From Terriglobia bacterium (lineage in GTDB: Bacteria > Acidobacteriota > Terriglobia > Acidiferrales > UBA7541), in contig JAIQFB010000013.1 in NCBI GenBank assembly GCA_020073485.1, positions 1 through 64,000 on the forward strand: 64,000 nt of DNA, read 5' to 3'. The position numbers and the translations under genes were made by a program. The notes under the pieces were generated by a model. The model was not told where the DNA came from and did no database searches. It was given only the letters and a program-made list of their open reading frames with translations. How positions within the stretch are numbered: the first letter of the stretch is position 1; the number at the start of each line of letters is the position of its first letter. This document shows positions 17,605 through 27,098 of the stretch, one piece after another.

Positions 17605-18304
17605 CGATACTGGCTTGTTGAAGAAGGCCCTCAAAGACAACCCGGACATCGCCCTGGTAGCCCTAGACCCGCTCACGAGTTTTTTCGGAGACGTCAACAT
17701 CAATGCCGACAAAGAGGTGAGGCCCGTCATGGACGCGCTGTCAAAGATATGTAATGCCAGCGGGGTATCGTTCATTGCCGTCATCCATCACAACAAGCGG
17801 TCCGACGTAGACGCGCTTCAGAAGATTCTCGGAGCGTCATCTCTTGTCGGAGCGGTTCGCACAATCTGGGGCTTCAGCCGCGATCCCGAGGACAAGAAGC
17901 AACATTACATGACACTCGTGAAATCCAATCTCTCCGCGAAAGACACCGGGATCAAATACACAATTGGGGAAAAGTCTGTAGACGGTATCAACGCCGCTCA
18001 CATCGTCTGGGGAGAAGAGACCGAAGCAACATCCAATGAACTCTTAGACGCCGAACGGGATCCCAGCGGGCGGAAGGAGAACAAGCAAATCACATTGGCC
18101 CGTGAGTTTCTCCCCCAAGCTCTTGCAAAGGGGCCGCGTCTCGCCCAAGAGCTTTATGATGAGGCGGCAAAGGCGGGGATTTCCTCCGATACTTTGAAGC
18201 GCGCCAAGCGCGAGCTGGGCGGGATAATGGTATATCGCTTGAACAATCGTTGGACCTGGAGCAATTCTAGTGACGATCCGATTGCAGCGGACGATGTCAT
18301 CTAA
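17599..18304 (+). pseudogene. Truncated RepA/DnaB-like AAA ATPase, C-terminal half
   Basis: The recognisable part begins around LLKKALKDNPDIALVALDPL and continues with SFFGDVNINADKEVRPVMDA, FIAVIHHNKR and GASSLVGAVRTIWGF. This is the Walker B to sensor portion of the RecA-like ATPases found in plasmid and phage replication or primase proteins. The part with Walker A is absent because the gene starts abruptly at the junction with the AraC fragment. A winged-helix-like C-terminus follows (LPQALAKGPRLAQELYDEAA). It marks this region as derived from a mobile replicon or integrative element. Confidence 0.7.
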
Positions 18305-18667
18305 GGGGGCGGGCGGGTACGCCATACCCCATTACCCGCTTACCTCCTTACGCCCTTGGAGTGAAAGAGCCTCTAAGACTAATTTCTCTATTTCTTCTTC
18401 TCTTACCCGTTCAAGAGGGTAAGGGCGTAAGCGGGTAAGGGTTTAAGGGCACCCTGCCCGCTCCCTTCCAACAGTATCAGCTGCCAGCATCCTGCGGGGT
18501 TGGCGAACGAACCGAAAACTTTGGTGGAAGATCACTTTCCGGGAATCCGGTTCTCCGGCGCTATCCAATTCAGGCAGTCGCTTCCGGGATGCGCCTTAAT
18601 TAGATTTTGGCGGGTTAGCCGGGGTTTACGCCGATGCACTCCATATCCTAGAATCAGCCTAGAGCAA
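18305..18667. other. Non-coding stretch with hairpins and gggtaagg-type repeats
   Basis: Contains ttacccgcttacctccttacgccctt (18332-18356) facing aagggcgtaagcgggtaa (18421-18438), an inverted repeat with an 8-base insertion in one arm. Inside it is cttaccc...gggtaag (18402-18423). Short direct repeats of gggtaagg follow to about 18450. No gene is evident before 18668. Confidence 0.5.
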
Positions 18668-19711
18668 ATGATGGCATTTCGTCATGACAATCACTACGTC
18701 GCATGCCTATATCTCAAGCGATTTTCGTCAGACCCGGGGCACGTGTTTACCTATCGTATTCTTGTAGCGCACCCCCGTGTCCCCGAGTGGAAGCGAGATT
18801 CCATTAAAGGGGTCGCGTATCACAAGCATCTCTACACCCGCATCATTTCAGGCGTTGAATCCGACGAGATCGAGACATGGCTGGACCGTGACTTCGAAGC
18901 ACCTGCGGAAGAACCACTCAGGAAGGCAACCGCAGGTTTACAACTCGCAAAAACCGACTGGTACAACATAATTCGCTTTCTCGCCGCACAGGACGTGCGC
19001 ACGCCAGCACGCCTTACGGAAGTCCTCTCGCACTCGAACGAAATAATGTCCGCCGTTCTTCAAGAATGTGCTGAGGGCGCTGTTCAGAAGCTTGAAGAAG
19101 CGCGTCGGTCAGGAAAGCCGATCAAAGAGTCGAAGTTTCCCGACAGCGAAATCTTACCCCTTCGCGTAACGACGGAGATCAAGCCGGGGCAGGAGTTCGG
19201 GACACTCAAAGCTGAGACTATAGTCGGTCGAAGCGCTTGGCTTTTCAGTATTAAACATTTGCTCTCGCACACAGCGAATATCTTGCAAAACCATAAATGG
19301 ACAATCCTCAGGCCCGCAGACGGTATGAGTTGGTTCACGAGTGATAATCCCGTCGTCCGGCTGAACTATTACAGTGATCAAAAATATAACTTCGATGGCG
19401 GCTGGGGAAGTCCTGGCACGGAAATATTGCTTCCGCTCGATCCACAGCACCTTCTCTACACCAAAATTGGTCAGCGTCCGCTGGACCGTGGATCAGTTGT
19501 ATCGCGCGCACATACCAAGCTCATCCGCCGAGTTATCGCTGAACATGCACACCGGTACATTTTCTCGTCCTCGGAGGATGTCGAAATTCCTAGACTGCGC
19601 CCTCGGACCGTAAGCGCGGATGCCGTTCGGCATGAAAAAGAGCAATGGCAGACCTGGCATGAAGACCAGAGTAAGGCCGACCGAGAACTCATGGGTTGGG
19701 GTGGCTCATAA
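18668..19711 (+). CDS. DUF4238 family protein
   Basis: A 347-residue protein beginning at about 18668 (two adjacent ATGs, weak ribosome binding site; the frame is open upstream to a TTG at 18500). The opening HDNHYVACLYLKRFSSD matches the HYVPQFYLKRF start that defines DUF4238. The central SWFTSDNPVVRL and the ILLPLDPQHLLYTK segment are also typical. Function is unknown; relatives occur as solitary accessory genes, often near restriction systems and mobile DNA, as here. It appears intact, unlike its neighbours. Confidence 0.8.
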   Translation: MMAFRHDNHYVACLYLKRFSSDPGHVFTYRILVAHPRVPEWKRDSIKGVAYHKHLYTRIISGVESDEIETWLDRDFEAPAEEPLRKATAGLQLAKTDWYNIIRFLAAQDVRTPARLTEVLSHSNEIMSAVLQECAEGAVQKLEEARRSGKPIKESKFPDSEILPLRVTTEIKPGQEFGTLKAETIVGRSAWLFSIKHLLSHTANILQNHKWTILRPADGMSWFTSDNPVVRLNYYSDQKYNFDGGWGSPGTEILLPLDPQHLLYTKIGQRPLDRGSVVSRAHTKLIRRVIAEHAHRYIFSSSEDVEIPRLRPRTVSADAVRHEKEQWQTWHEDQSKADRELMGWGGS

Positions 19712-20031
19712 GCGGCTGTATTGTCGGCTACTCGGAATCTATTCTCGGACGGGCTTTGCTCGCCAATGATTGGAAACTTGTTGGGATATTCCCGCATTGC
19801 ATGTAATACACCGCGTTGCGGATCGACCACATCCCGCTTCTAGGAATGTGGCCCACGACCAAAACTTTGGTGTTCTTGCTTCGGATTGTCACGGAATCCC
19901 GCATGTTCCCGGAAACATCACTGCGGCTTCTGGAATTTCCCGTTGCTCATCATTCCCTCACAACCGTACGAGCGTCCTTCCTAATGGAACTGCTCAATCC
20001 CACCCTGCGTTGATGGGATTGGACCGGACCA
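19712..20031. other. Intergenic stretch, nothing recognised
   Basis: No frame with protein-like composition on either strand and no clear repeat. It may be decayed coding sequence, but no family can be traced. Confidence 0.5.
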
Positions 20032-20382
20032 TCAAGCGGTGGCTTGGGACTTCCTGGTGGGCTTCGCTGCCGGAGGAGGAACCACAGGTTGCCCAGCCGC
20101 CTTGCGACCCTCGTGATACTTCCGCAATCCTTCTTTGATCGCGGCTTTTCCGGCTTCCGACATCGGTTTTGTCACTTTGCCTGGGTTCTCGATCGCCTTA
20201 ATGGCCCGGTCAACGGCTGCTATCTGCGCTTTAAGATCGGCTCCTGAAAGTTGCGCGGTTAGCTTGGCGAGTTCTGTCTTCAGTTCGGTGATGCGCGCCG
20301 TAATAGCCGGGTCCGCCTTATGAGTTTCTAGGGCTTTCACCAACTTGGTTCGTTCGGCTTTCATCGTATCGAGTAAGGTCAT
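20032..20382 (-). CDS. Small coiled-coil protein, unknown function
   Basis: A 116-residue protein with a good ribosome binding site (gagagg, five bases before the ATG). Residues 1-about 70 form heptad-rich helices (MKAERTKLVKALETHK, LKAQIAAVDRAIKAIE). A basic stretch, KPMSEAGKAAIKEGLRKYHE, and a Pro/Lys/Ala-rich tail follow. The helical part followed by a short basic motif resembles small nucleoid- or phage-associated proteins, but no family can be assigned. It sits among mobile-element remnants. Confidence 0.6.
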   Translation of the reverse strand: MTLLDTMKAERTKLVKALETHKADPAITARITELKTELAKLTAQLSGADLKAQIAAVDRAIKAIENPGKVTKPMSEAGKAAIKEGLRKYHEGRKAAGQPVVPPPAAKPTRKSQATA

Positions 20383-20660
20383 GGTATCCTCTCGTTAGTT
20401 TAGGTTTGGCTGGCTAGTTACCAACCATGAAACGAACCATACGGAGTGATGCTTAGTAAGTAAACAACATTCGTATTCCCATCGACTCCGATGGCTTCCA
20501 GCTAGGTAAGAAGTACCCGGTTAGGACAACTACGGAAGTGATTGGCGAAACTACAGATATTTTTGGTGGTTTAGGATGAGTAGCGCGTTCGTATAAGCCG
20601 GGTAATCGACAATGTTAGGGCCAGCTGCTTCGTTCCGGCTATAATCTGCTTGCCCAAACT

Positions 20661-20846
20661 ATGCCCGAGACTCCCGAAGCCCGTGCCCGGCAAAAGATCG
20701 ACCAGCTTCTGACAGAGGCTGGTTGGGTCGTCCAATCTCGTGAAGATGCAAACTTGGCTGTGGGGCGAGGCGTCGCCATCCGCGAATTTCCAATGAAGCC
20801 AGGTTTCGGGGAGGCCGATTCCTATTGGCCGCCTATGACTATGTGA
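20661..20846 (+). pseudogene. Type I restriction HsdR, N-terminal fragment
   Basis: The product PETPEARARQKIDQLLTEAG, then WVVQSREDANLAVGRGVAIR and EFPMKPGFGEAD, is the start of the HsdR_N endonuclease domain of type I restriction enzymes. Homology stops at about 20815, before the PD-(D/E)xK nuclease residues, and the frame ends at 20846. The following DNA encodes part of HsdM, so a deletion has joined the two subunit genes. No helicase part is left. Confidence 0.8.
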
Positions 20847-21734
20847 GCCACCACTACGAACTGGACAAGACCCAGAAAAAAACGCTTCGGCACAAGGCCC
20901 TATCGGGCACTGAGTTGGTCGCTTCCGTAGCTCGCCTGTGCGTAATGAACCTCTTCCTTCACGGCATTGGGGGCGAAGAATCGCCGATTAGAGATGGGAT
21001 TGATGCCCTCGCGCAAGCCCCCCTCTACCTATTACGATGTCGTTCTAACGAATCCACCCTTCGGCAAGAAATCGAGCATTACCGTCGTCAGCGAAGAGGG
21101 AGAGGAAACGAAGGAAGCCCTTACCTACTACCGAGACGATTTCTGGGCCACGACCAGCAACAAGCAGCTCAATTTCTTGCAGCACGTGAAGTCACTGGTA
21201 AAGATTCATGGTCGTGTGGCGATTGTGGTGCCTGACAATGTGCTCTTCGAGGGTGGCGCGGGTGAAACAGTCCGCCGGAAGCTCCTGCATGAATGCGATG
21301 TCCATACGCTGCTACGTCTACCAACTGGGATTTTCTATGCGCAAGGCGTGAAGGCAAACGTCCTCTTCTTCGACCGAAAACCAGCCAGCGAGAAGCCTTG
21401 GACGAAAAAGCTTTGGATATACGACTTCCGCACCAATGAGCATTTCACGCTGAAAACCAACCCGCTGAAGCGTGCTGACTTGGATGACTTTGTCGCCTGC
21501 TACCACGCAGAGAACCGCCACGTGCGCAAAGAGACCGAACGCTTCAAGTCATTTCCCTACGAAGAAGTTCTCAAGCGGGACAAAGTCAATCTGGACATCT
21601 TCTGGCTGAAAGACGAAAGCCTGGAGGACTCGGCCAATCTCCCCGACCCTGACGTGATCGCGCTTGAAATAACCGAGGACCTCCAAGCCGCCCTCGACCA
21701 GTTCTCCCAAATCGCCGCCGACTTGAAGAGGTAA
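20825..21734 (+). pseudogene. Type I methyltransferase HsdM, 5'-deleted and frameshifted
   Basis: The first part (20825 to about 21010) reads YDYVSHHYELDKTQKKTLRHK and LCVMNLFLHGIGGEESPIR, the middle of HsdM. The frame then shifts; from about 21025 a second frame reads STYYDVVLTNPPFGKKSS, which contains the catalytic NPPF motif of N6-adenine methylases. It runs on through IVVPDNVLFEGGAGETVR to a normal-looking C-terminus (LDQFSQIAADLKR). The S-adenosylmethionine-binding N-terminus is missing. No hsdS is visible. The enzyme cannot be functional as read. Confidence 0.8.
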
Positions 21735-22106
21735 AGTGGACGCACCTGCTACCGCGCCAGGCTATCCGGACTAGACATCTATCAGAGCAGCCAGATTGTT
21801 AGCGTGTGCTTTGGCCAACTGGTTATTTATTGAGGCGGGCAAACGGCTACGAAAAGTTTTTTGGTCCGGCTACGTTTTTTGTTTACTTCCATAGAAATCG
21901 CGGTATGGTACCGACTAGGGCTACGGGAAAGCGCGTTTTTGCCTATTTAGCGTACCCAATGCGTAGCCGGGCGAACGGGATAAGGGATTGATTTTATTAG
22001 TGTTCCTGCCCTAGCGTGGCAGGTCCAGGCCTCCCAGCCAAAATCACATTATGGGCCTTCTAGGAGTGGCGCCTCCGGCTCGAATTCCCCTACACGAGCA
22101 GTGTGT
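21735..22106. other. Intergenic stretch, nothing recognised
   Basis: A low-GC stretch between the restriction remnant and the GC-rich catabolic block, probably the edge of the accessory region. The segment ggctcgaattcccc near 22078 looks superficially like a tRNA T-loop but does not fold into a tRNA. Confidence 0.5.
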
Positions 22107-23462
22107 TCACTCGCCGCTGCCATTGGGCATACGCGGAATCGAGCAGAGGATCGAGTGCAGAACCACGAGAGTAAGGCCGCCGGAAATCACCGGCTGTTGC
22201 ACGATGAGCCTGGCCATGAGGGGCATGGTTTGGAGAACCTCAGGCGAGACAAATAACCCGCCGAGTCCAACCAGAAGCGCAAGGCCCGCCACCATGAATT
22301 TGCGGTCGTCCCAATCCACGCTCGCGAGGATGTGCACGCCATGCATGAAGACGATGCCGAAAAGCAGAGTCGCGGCCGCGGATAGGATCGGCGTCGGGAC
22401 CACCACGAGCAACATGTCGAACTTGATAAAGCCGCCGAGCGCGATCAGCAGAACTCCCGCCGCGAGCGTCGCGTAGCGCGATCCCACGCGTGTGGCTCGG
22501 AGCATACCGATGTTGTCGGGATACGCGATGGTGCTGAGCCCGCCGACGATGGCGGCCAGGACCGATCCAATGGCCATCCCGAAAACGCCCTGCGCCATGC
22601 GCTCCGCCGGGAGTTTCTCCTCTCCCCAATCCGCAACCATCTGGTACATGGCCATCGAGCCCATGCCGGGCGGGATCAGCACCAGCAGAAAAACGATGAC
22701 CAAATCGGTTTGCACGCTGAAACCGAATGGGAACCAGTGCGGCGTCACAAGGACTGGCGCGCTAGCGACCTCTGCAAAAGAAATCGGACGAAACGTGGCG
22801 TATGACGCGGTGCCGGCGGCGAGTCCCGCCAGGATGGCGCCGCGGCGCAGGCGTTGGCCGCCCCACAGGGTCACGGCGATGAGCACCGCGACGGTGACGG
22901 CCCCTGCCAGGATATTCACGGCAGGAAATCCCGGGCTTGCGGGAACGCCGATCCAGTTTGGCAGCGCTACGTTTGCGATTTGGATGATTACGAACATGAC
23001 CATCATGCCGGAAATGATTGGCGCGCGCAGGAACCTGGCAAAAAGGCCGATGAAACTGAATCGCCGTACGGGCAGCGTGAGCGCGCACCAGATCAGCGAC
23101 GCCGCGAAGAACGATCCGAACGCCGCGCCCAGGCCGCCGCTTTGCAAATGTCCTACTGCGAGCAAAGCGGCGAAGCTTCCCGCGTACGGCCCTTGCACGA
23201 TCGGAAGGCGGAGAAGCAGCACGGATTGCAGGACGGTAATGACGCCGCATACGGCGAACGTCATGCCGTAAAGGTAGCCGATCTGTTCCGGCGGGAGATG
23301 GAACGAGCGGCCGAGCAGCCCGGGGAAAACGAACATGCCGGTCATGCCGAAAACGTTTTGCAGGCCCAGGACGAGGAGCTGGCCGGGGGGCAGGGAATCG
23401 TTGATGCCGACGTCGAAGATTTTGCGGGGGGCTGATTGGTTCATCGGCGTGGTGGCGGCCAT
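22107..23462 (-). CDS. NCS2-family permease (xanthine/uracil permease type)
   Basis: A 451-residue inner-membrane transporter with about 12-14 membrane segments. The ATG at 23462 follows aaagga; the frame is open further upstream into a palindromic repeat and is not used. Family landmarks include LPPGQLLVLGLQNVFGM, LPIVQGPYAGSFAAL, IPPGMGSMAMYQMV and a conserved segment before TRVGSRYATLAAG. NCS2 proteins carry purines, pyrimidines or other small cyclic substrates by proton symport. It is the last gene of a minus-strand unit after ubiD. With an aromatic-degradation block around it, the substrate may be a heterocyclic or aromatic acid rather than a nucleobase. Confidence 0.85.
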   Translation of the reverse strand: MAATTPMNQSAPRKIFDVGINDSLPPGQLLVLGLQNVFGMTGMFVFPGLLGRSFHLPPEQIGYLYGMTFAVCGVITVLQSVLLLRLPIVQGPYAGSFAALLAVGHLQSGGLGAAFGSFFAASLIWCALTLPVRRFSFIGLFARFLRAPIISGMMVMFVIIQIANVALPNWIGVPASPGFPAVNILAGAVTVAVLIAVTLWGGQRLRRGAILAGLAAGTASYATFRPISFAEVASAPVLVTPHWFPFGFSVQTDLVIVFLLVLIPPGMGSMAMYQMVADWGEEKLPAERMAQGVFGMAIGSVLAAIVGGLSTIAYPDNIGMLRATRVGSRYATLAAGVLLIALGGFIKFDMLLVVVPTPILSAAATLLFGIVFMHGVHILASVDWDDRKFMVAGLALLVGLGGLFVSPEVLQTMPLMARLIVQQPVISGGLTLVVLHSILCSIPRMPNGSGE

Positions 23463-23510
23463 GAAATCCTTTTTGCGGCGGGCTCCCTTTCGTGCGTCAG
23501 GACTGGCGTT

Positions 23511-23540
23511 TGTAGCGCCCGCCTGAAGGCGGGCGCTACA
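23511..23540. repeat. Perfect palindromic hairpin between ubiD and NCS2 genes
   Basis: tgtagcgcccgcc, a tgaa loop, then ggcgggcgctaca: 13-base perfect arms. It is the same family as the double hairpin at 50438-50504. It could act as a transcription attenuator or mRNA stabiliser within the operon. Confidence 0.85.
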
Positions 23541-23574
23541 CAAACCTGCCAAGGCCGAGGCTCCTAAAGGTTCA

Positions 23575-25233
23575 TTAATCCGAAGGCTTATCGCGGCCTT
23601 CGACGCTGCGGACGGGTGTCTCGGGAGTCAGGCCTCCGCGGCGACGCGTCGCCGTATTTGCGCCGTTCTTCTCCCAATCTTCGGCCACGGCGTTTCGCGC
23701 GAAAATATCCCAGGCGTCGTTCCAATCGCCCAGCGAATAGCCGTGCCAGGGAGGGCGAATCGAAAGCGGTGGAAGGCCCAGTTCCTGCCAGATGGCTTGC
23801 GCGCGCTCCATGTGTTCGCGCGCGGGCAAGGCGAGCGGCGGGAGGATGCCTTTCAAGGTCGCGTCGATGAGCATGGTCGAGTCGAGGGCTTGCGAGCCGG
23901 ATTTTGGAGCGTGGCCGCGAGAGCGGTAAGGCTCGATGTGCACGTCCTCGACGGGATTGGAGCGGTAGGCCAGCGACCAGAGCACGGCGTCGGTGTTTGC
24001 GGGGTCGATGTCTTCGCTCACGGCGATAACGATCTTGCCGCAATCGGCTTGCTTGGCGGCGGCGCCCTGCAGGCCACGCCACACCTCGGTGCGCGGAGCG
24101 CCGTATGTAAATTGCAGAAAAATAATGGGGCGGACGTTGCTGAGCGGCTCGTGCATCACCACCCGGCGGATTCCCTTGATCGACAATTGATCGCGCAGAT
24201 GGGCGAGGAACGCGGGCTCGTAGGCGACTTTTTTGATGACGCTCGATTCGCTGGGCGTGACCTGGCTGAGGATGGACGCGAACACCGGCTTGCGGCGGTG
24301 CGTGATCGCCGTGACCTGCATGATCATGTTGTAGTCTTCGAGCGCGACATAGCCGTTGCTTTCGCCGAAGGGGCCTTCGGGCTCGAGCAATTCGGGATCG
24401 ATCAGGCCCTCGATGACGATTTCGGAGTCGGCTGGAACATCCAGATCGATAGTGACGCATTTTGCGGTGCGAATGGGCGCGCCGGCGGCGCCGCCTGCAA
24501 CGGTCATTTCGTCCACGCTGGTGGCAAATTTCTGCGGGCCGGTGTAGGTGACGACGGGCGCGCATCCGATGACGATCGCGCAGGGCATCGGCGTTTTGCG
24601 TTCGCGGTATTTCACCCAGTGCAGGTAGCCGCCGGCTCCGCCGATTCGCGAGGACATGCGCACGCCGAGGCGGTCGGTGGCTTTCAGCGCGCCGCGATAG
24701 GTGCCCATGTTGCGGATTCCGGTCTCGGGATCGCGCGTGATGCACAGCGTGGCGGTGAGATAGGGTGCGGCGTCGAACCCGGGCGTCGAGATCGGCACCG
24801 GCAGGCTCGCCAAACCGCCGCCGGGGCGTTTCAATTCGTCGCCCTTGATTACCACTTCCTGGCACGCGGGCGAATTCACCAGAATAGGAGCGATGGGATT
24901 GGCGATGGCGCGTGCCCAGGCTGCGCCGATTTCTTCGACCGCGCAACCCATGCCTACCGCATAAATTTTTGGCGAAGCGGCGAGGGCTCCGACCACAACG
25001 GGCATGTCATAGCGGCGTCCGCGGGAGTCGATGACGTTTGTGAACAGGAAAGCGCGGCGTTCGTCTTCCGGAATGCCGCCCAGGAACTGGCAGCGGACGA
25101 GCGGATGGAGTTCGGTGTCCTTATTGATGGGGCGGTCGATGCGGATGAGCAGGCCCCTGGCTTCGAGCACGGCCAGGTGCGACTGGAAATCAAGGCTTGG
25201 TTTGTGAGCCGGATTTTGTGCGCTACCGCTCAT
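23575..25233 (-). CDS. UbiD-family prenylated-FMN-dependent decarboxylase
   Basis: A 552-residue enzyme that (de)carboxylates aromatic or alpha,beta-unsaturated acids using prenylated FMN. The ATG at 25233 follows ggag seven bases upstream; an in-frame ATG at 25251 is less likely. Family motifs are MGTYRGALKATDRLGVRMSS (cofactor region), EGPFGESNGYVALEDYN (with the metal- and catalysis-related Glu) and FASILSQVTPSESS. No ubiX-like flavin prenyltransferase is visible in the window, so the cofactor must be supplied from elsewhere. It lies between two permease genes and near a molybdenum hydroxylase and a flavin monooxygenase, so a catabolic rather than ubiquinone-pathway role is likely. Confidence 0.9.
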   Translation of the reverse strand: MSGSAQNPAHKPSLDFQSHLAVLEARGLLIRIDRPINKDTELHPLVRCQFLGGIPEDERRAFLFTNVIDSRGRRYDMPVVVGALAASPKIYAVGMGCAVEEIGAAWARAIANPIAPILVNSPACQEVVIKGDELKRPGGGLASLPVPISTPGFDAAPYLTATLCITRDPETGIRNMGTYRGALKATDRLGVRMSSRIGGAGGYLHWVKYRERKTPMPCAIVIGCAPVVTYTGPQKFATSVDEMTVAGGAAGAPIRTAKCVTIDLDVPADSEIVIEGLIDPELLEPEGPFGESNGYVALEDYNMIMQVTAITHRRKPVFASILSQVTPSESSVIKKVAYEPAFLAHLRDQLSIKGIRRVVMHEPLSNVRPIIFLQFTYGAPRTEVWRGLQGAAAKQADCGKIVIAVSEDIDPANTDAVLWSLAYRSNPVEDVHIEPYRSRGHAPKSGSQALDSTMLIDATLKGILPPLALPAREHMERAQAIWQELGLPPLSIRPPWHGYSLGDWNDAWDIFARNAVAEDWEKNGANTATRRRGGLTPETPVRSVEGRDKPSD

Positions 25234-25263
25234 TGCAAAGCTCCCATCCAATTTTTCGCACAG

Positions 25264-26790
25264 CTACTTCCACCAGTACACAAGAATAACCGAAAGGATC
25301 GCGGTTGCGGCCAGTTGCAGTATCACCCAAGGCAGGCAGATGCGGAAGATTTCGCCGTCTTTTCCTTTCACGTTCGCCAGCGAGGACGTAAACGCGATCT
25401 GCGTGGGTTTGAGCGCATTGGGTGGGCCCATCGTTACAACGGTGATAATTCCGACCAGAACCATCAGGGGAATCCCCAGCGTGGGCGCGATGGAAACCTG
25501 CATCCGCGAAAAAAGAAAATCTCCGGGCAAGCCTTGGCCGAAGGCCATGCCGCCCAAGAATGCCACGAGGGGATAGAGGGACGCATATACGAATGTTCCG
25601 CCCCGGACGAGAATTTTCCCGAGCTGCGCGATCTGGCCGGAATCCACCATCAGGTAGACCGTCGCGCTGCCGACGCAAAGCGTGGCGATGCTTCTCCAGC
25701 TACGTTTGCTGGCCACCACGAAATCCTTCGCCGCGTTGGCCTTCTTGTTCCGGAACAAATAGCAGACCGCGGCGGTCACGAAGATGTAGAAACCGGCGGT
25801 GGTGAAGAGGTTGATGGAGATGCGGCTATATCCCCAGAGGGCGACGCTGAATTGAAAATGGTCGAGCCATTCGGAGACGCCGCGCGACCTGGTTACGATG
25901 ACGATGGCCACGCCCAGAAGCAGCGGCGCGTAGGCTTTGAACAAACCCATGGCGGAGTAGGACGGCCGCGCGGTCACGGCGTCCGGCGAATTTCTGGCAT
26001 CGCGGCGCTTCGCGATCTGCCCGTACACGAAAATTCCGGCCAGGGAAATCGCAGCTCCTCCGATCATCATCAGGATGTAGTAGGAGGGCCAAACTTGCGT
26101 AAAGAGAAGGATGGCGGCGACGTTGGCGAGGCCTGTGGTCCAGAATAAAACCTGCGATTTCCAGGCGAAGAAACGGAAGCCGAGAATTTTCAGGAATCCG
26201 AGCAGGGAAAGAAAGACCAGTGGAATGGTCAGAAGCCCGGCGACGCGCACGATGTCCACGATGGGCACGTGGCTTGCGGCGTTGGAGATGTTGGGCGCGA
26301 TGAAGAGGCTGTTGAAGGGCAGCGTCCAGGAAAAATAAACCAGGTAACTGGTGGTGGCCTGCACGCCGTCGAAGCCGATATCGACCAGTCCGGGAATCGT
26401 GACCGGGTAGGTCGCGAAGCCATTGAACGCGCCGATGAAACCGGCGACGAGCGTTACGAGGGCGACCGAGCGGCCTTCCAGGTCGCGGCTGGGGAGCATC
26501 GAGCGGATCGATTCCAGCAGGATTTCGAGTAGCCCGGTGCTGCGATACGCCTGGCCGAAAAGTTGTCCCGTGTAGAGCACCATGAACCCGGTCCACATGG
26601 TCAGGTTGCCCCAGGCAGAGGCTTCCAGGATTTTCAACAGCGGCATGCGGTAGAACGCGAGCACCAGGGCGAATTCGACGATCCAGGCTGAGAGGCTCGC
26701 GTGCAACGCGTCCATCTTAAATATCAGGAAAGCGGCGAAGAGCACGGCAAAGGGCAGCAGCGTGCCGACAACTCCCAGACTGGTCCTCAC
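25264..26790 (-). CDS. L-lactate permease (LctP)-family transporter
   Basis: A 508-residue inner-membrane protein with about 12 hydrophobic segments. The GTG at 26790 is preceded by ggagg at correct spacing. The C-terminal MGPPNALKPTQIAFTSSLAN and GKDGEIFRICLPWVIL resemble the LctP family (compare the family's GKEGEIFR), as does GAFNGFATYPVTIPGL in the middle. Family members import lactate, glycolate or related carboxylates. It is the first gene of the unit with ubiD 30 bases downstream and is divergent from the amidohydrolase at 27099. The likely substrate is a carboxylate feeding this pathway. Confidence 0.75.
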   Translation of the reverse strand: MRTSLGVVGTLLPFAVLFAAFLIFKMDALHASLSAWIVEFALVLAFYRMPLLKILEASAWGNLTMWTGFMVLYTGQLFGQAYRSTGLLEILLESIRSMLPSRDLEGRSVALVTLVAGFIGAFNGFATYPVTIPGLVDIGFDGVQATTSYLVYFSWTLPFNSLFIAPNISNAASHVPIVDIVRVAGLLTIPLVFLSLLGFLKILGFRFFAWKSQVLFWTTGLANVAAILLFTQVWPSYYILMMIGGAAISLAGIFVYGQIAKRRDARNSPDAVTARPSYSAMGLFKAYAPLLLGVAIVIVTRSRGVSEWLDHFQFSVALWGYSRISINLFTTAGFYIFVTAAVCYLFRNKKANAAKDFVVASKRSWRSIATLCVGSATVYLMVDSGQIAQLGKILVRGGTFVYASLYPLVAFLGGMAFGQGLPGDFLFSRMQVSIAPTLGIPLMVLVGIITVVTMGPPNALKPTQIAFTSSLANVKGKDGEIFRICLPWVILQLAATAILSVILVYWWK

Positions 26791-27098
26791 TCAATTCCTC
26801 CGCTGCTGTGAAACATATGGCATTCAGTATGATTTGCGGCGCGCCACAGTTAGCCATGCGCTCGGGTTGTGTGTCAACGTGCGCGTGGGGATTTTCTCTG
26901 TGTACTCTGTGTTCTCCGTGCCCTCTGTGTTGAGATTTTGCCGGTGCTGCGAGCAAAGATTTAACACAGAGGGCACAGAGTATCACAGAGAAAGGCGGAG
27001 AAATTCAGCGAGCGCGTATGGGTAAAAAACGGGGCGGTGTATACTCGCGCCTGACCCGGAATCTCAAAGCTTGTCCGGGTGAGAAGGGATGAGGAACC
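26791..27098. other. Divergent intergenic region with an ACAGAG-type repeat
   Basis: Separates the LctP-like gene from the amidohydrolase gene and must hold both promoters; I could not fix either. The middle is occupied by the inverted repeat at 26893-26993. Confidence 0.5.
26893..26993. repeat. Inverted repeat built from CTCTGTGT / ACACAGAG units
   Basis: The left arm 26893-26935 (tttctctgtg, actctgtg, ccctctgtgttg units) pairs with the right arm 26961-26993 (ttaacacagagggcacagag, then tatcacagagaaa). The left arm holds one extra unit. A second copy is at 43931-44012. Confidence 0.8.

Noticed and set aside
22060-22110. tRNA 3'-end-like sequence ggctcgaattcccc
   Set aside because: The flanks do not pair as a T stem and no acceptor stem exists.
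23743-26148. 801-codon open frame on the plus strand
   Set aside because: It lies antisense to ubiD and the LctP-like gene in GC-rich DNA, and its product is low-complexity His/Arg/Asp-rich with no domain. The minus-strand frames encode clear families.
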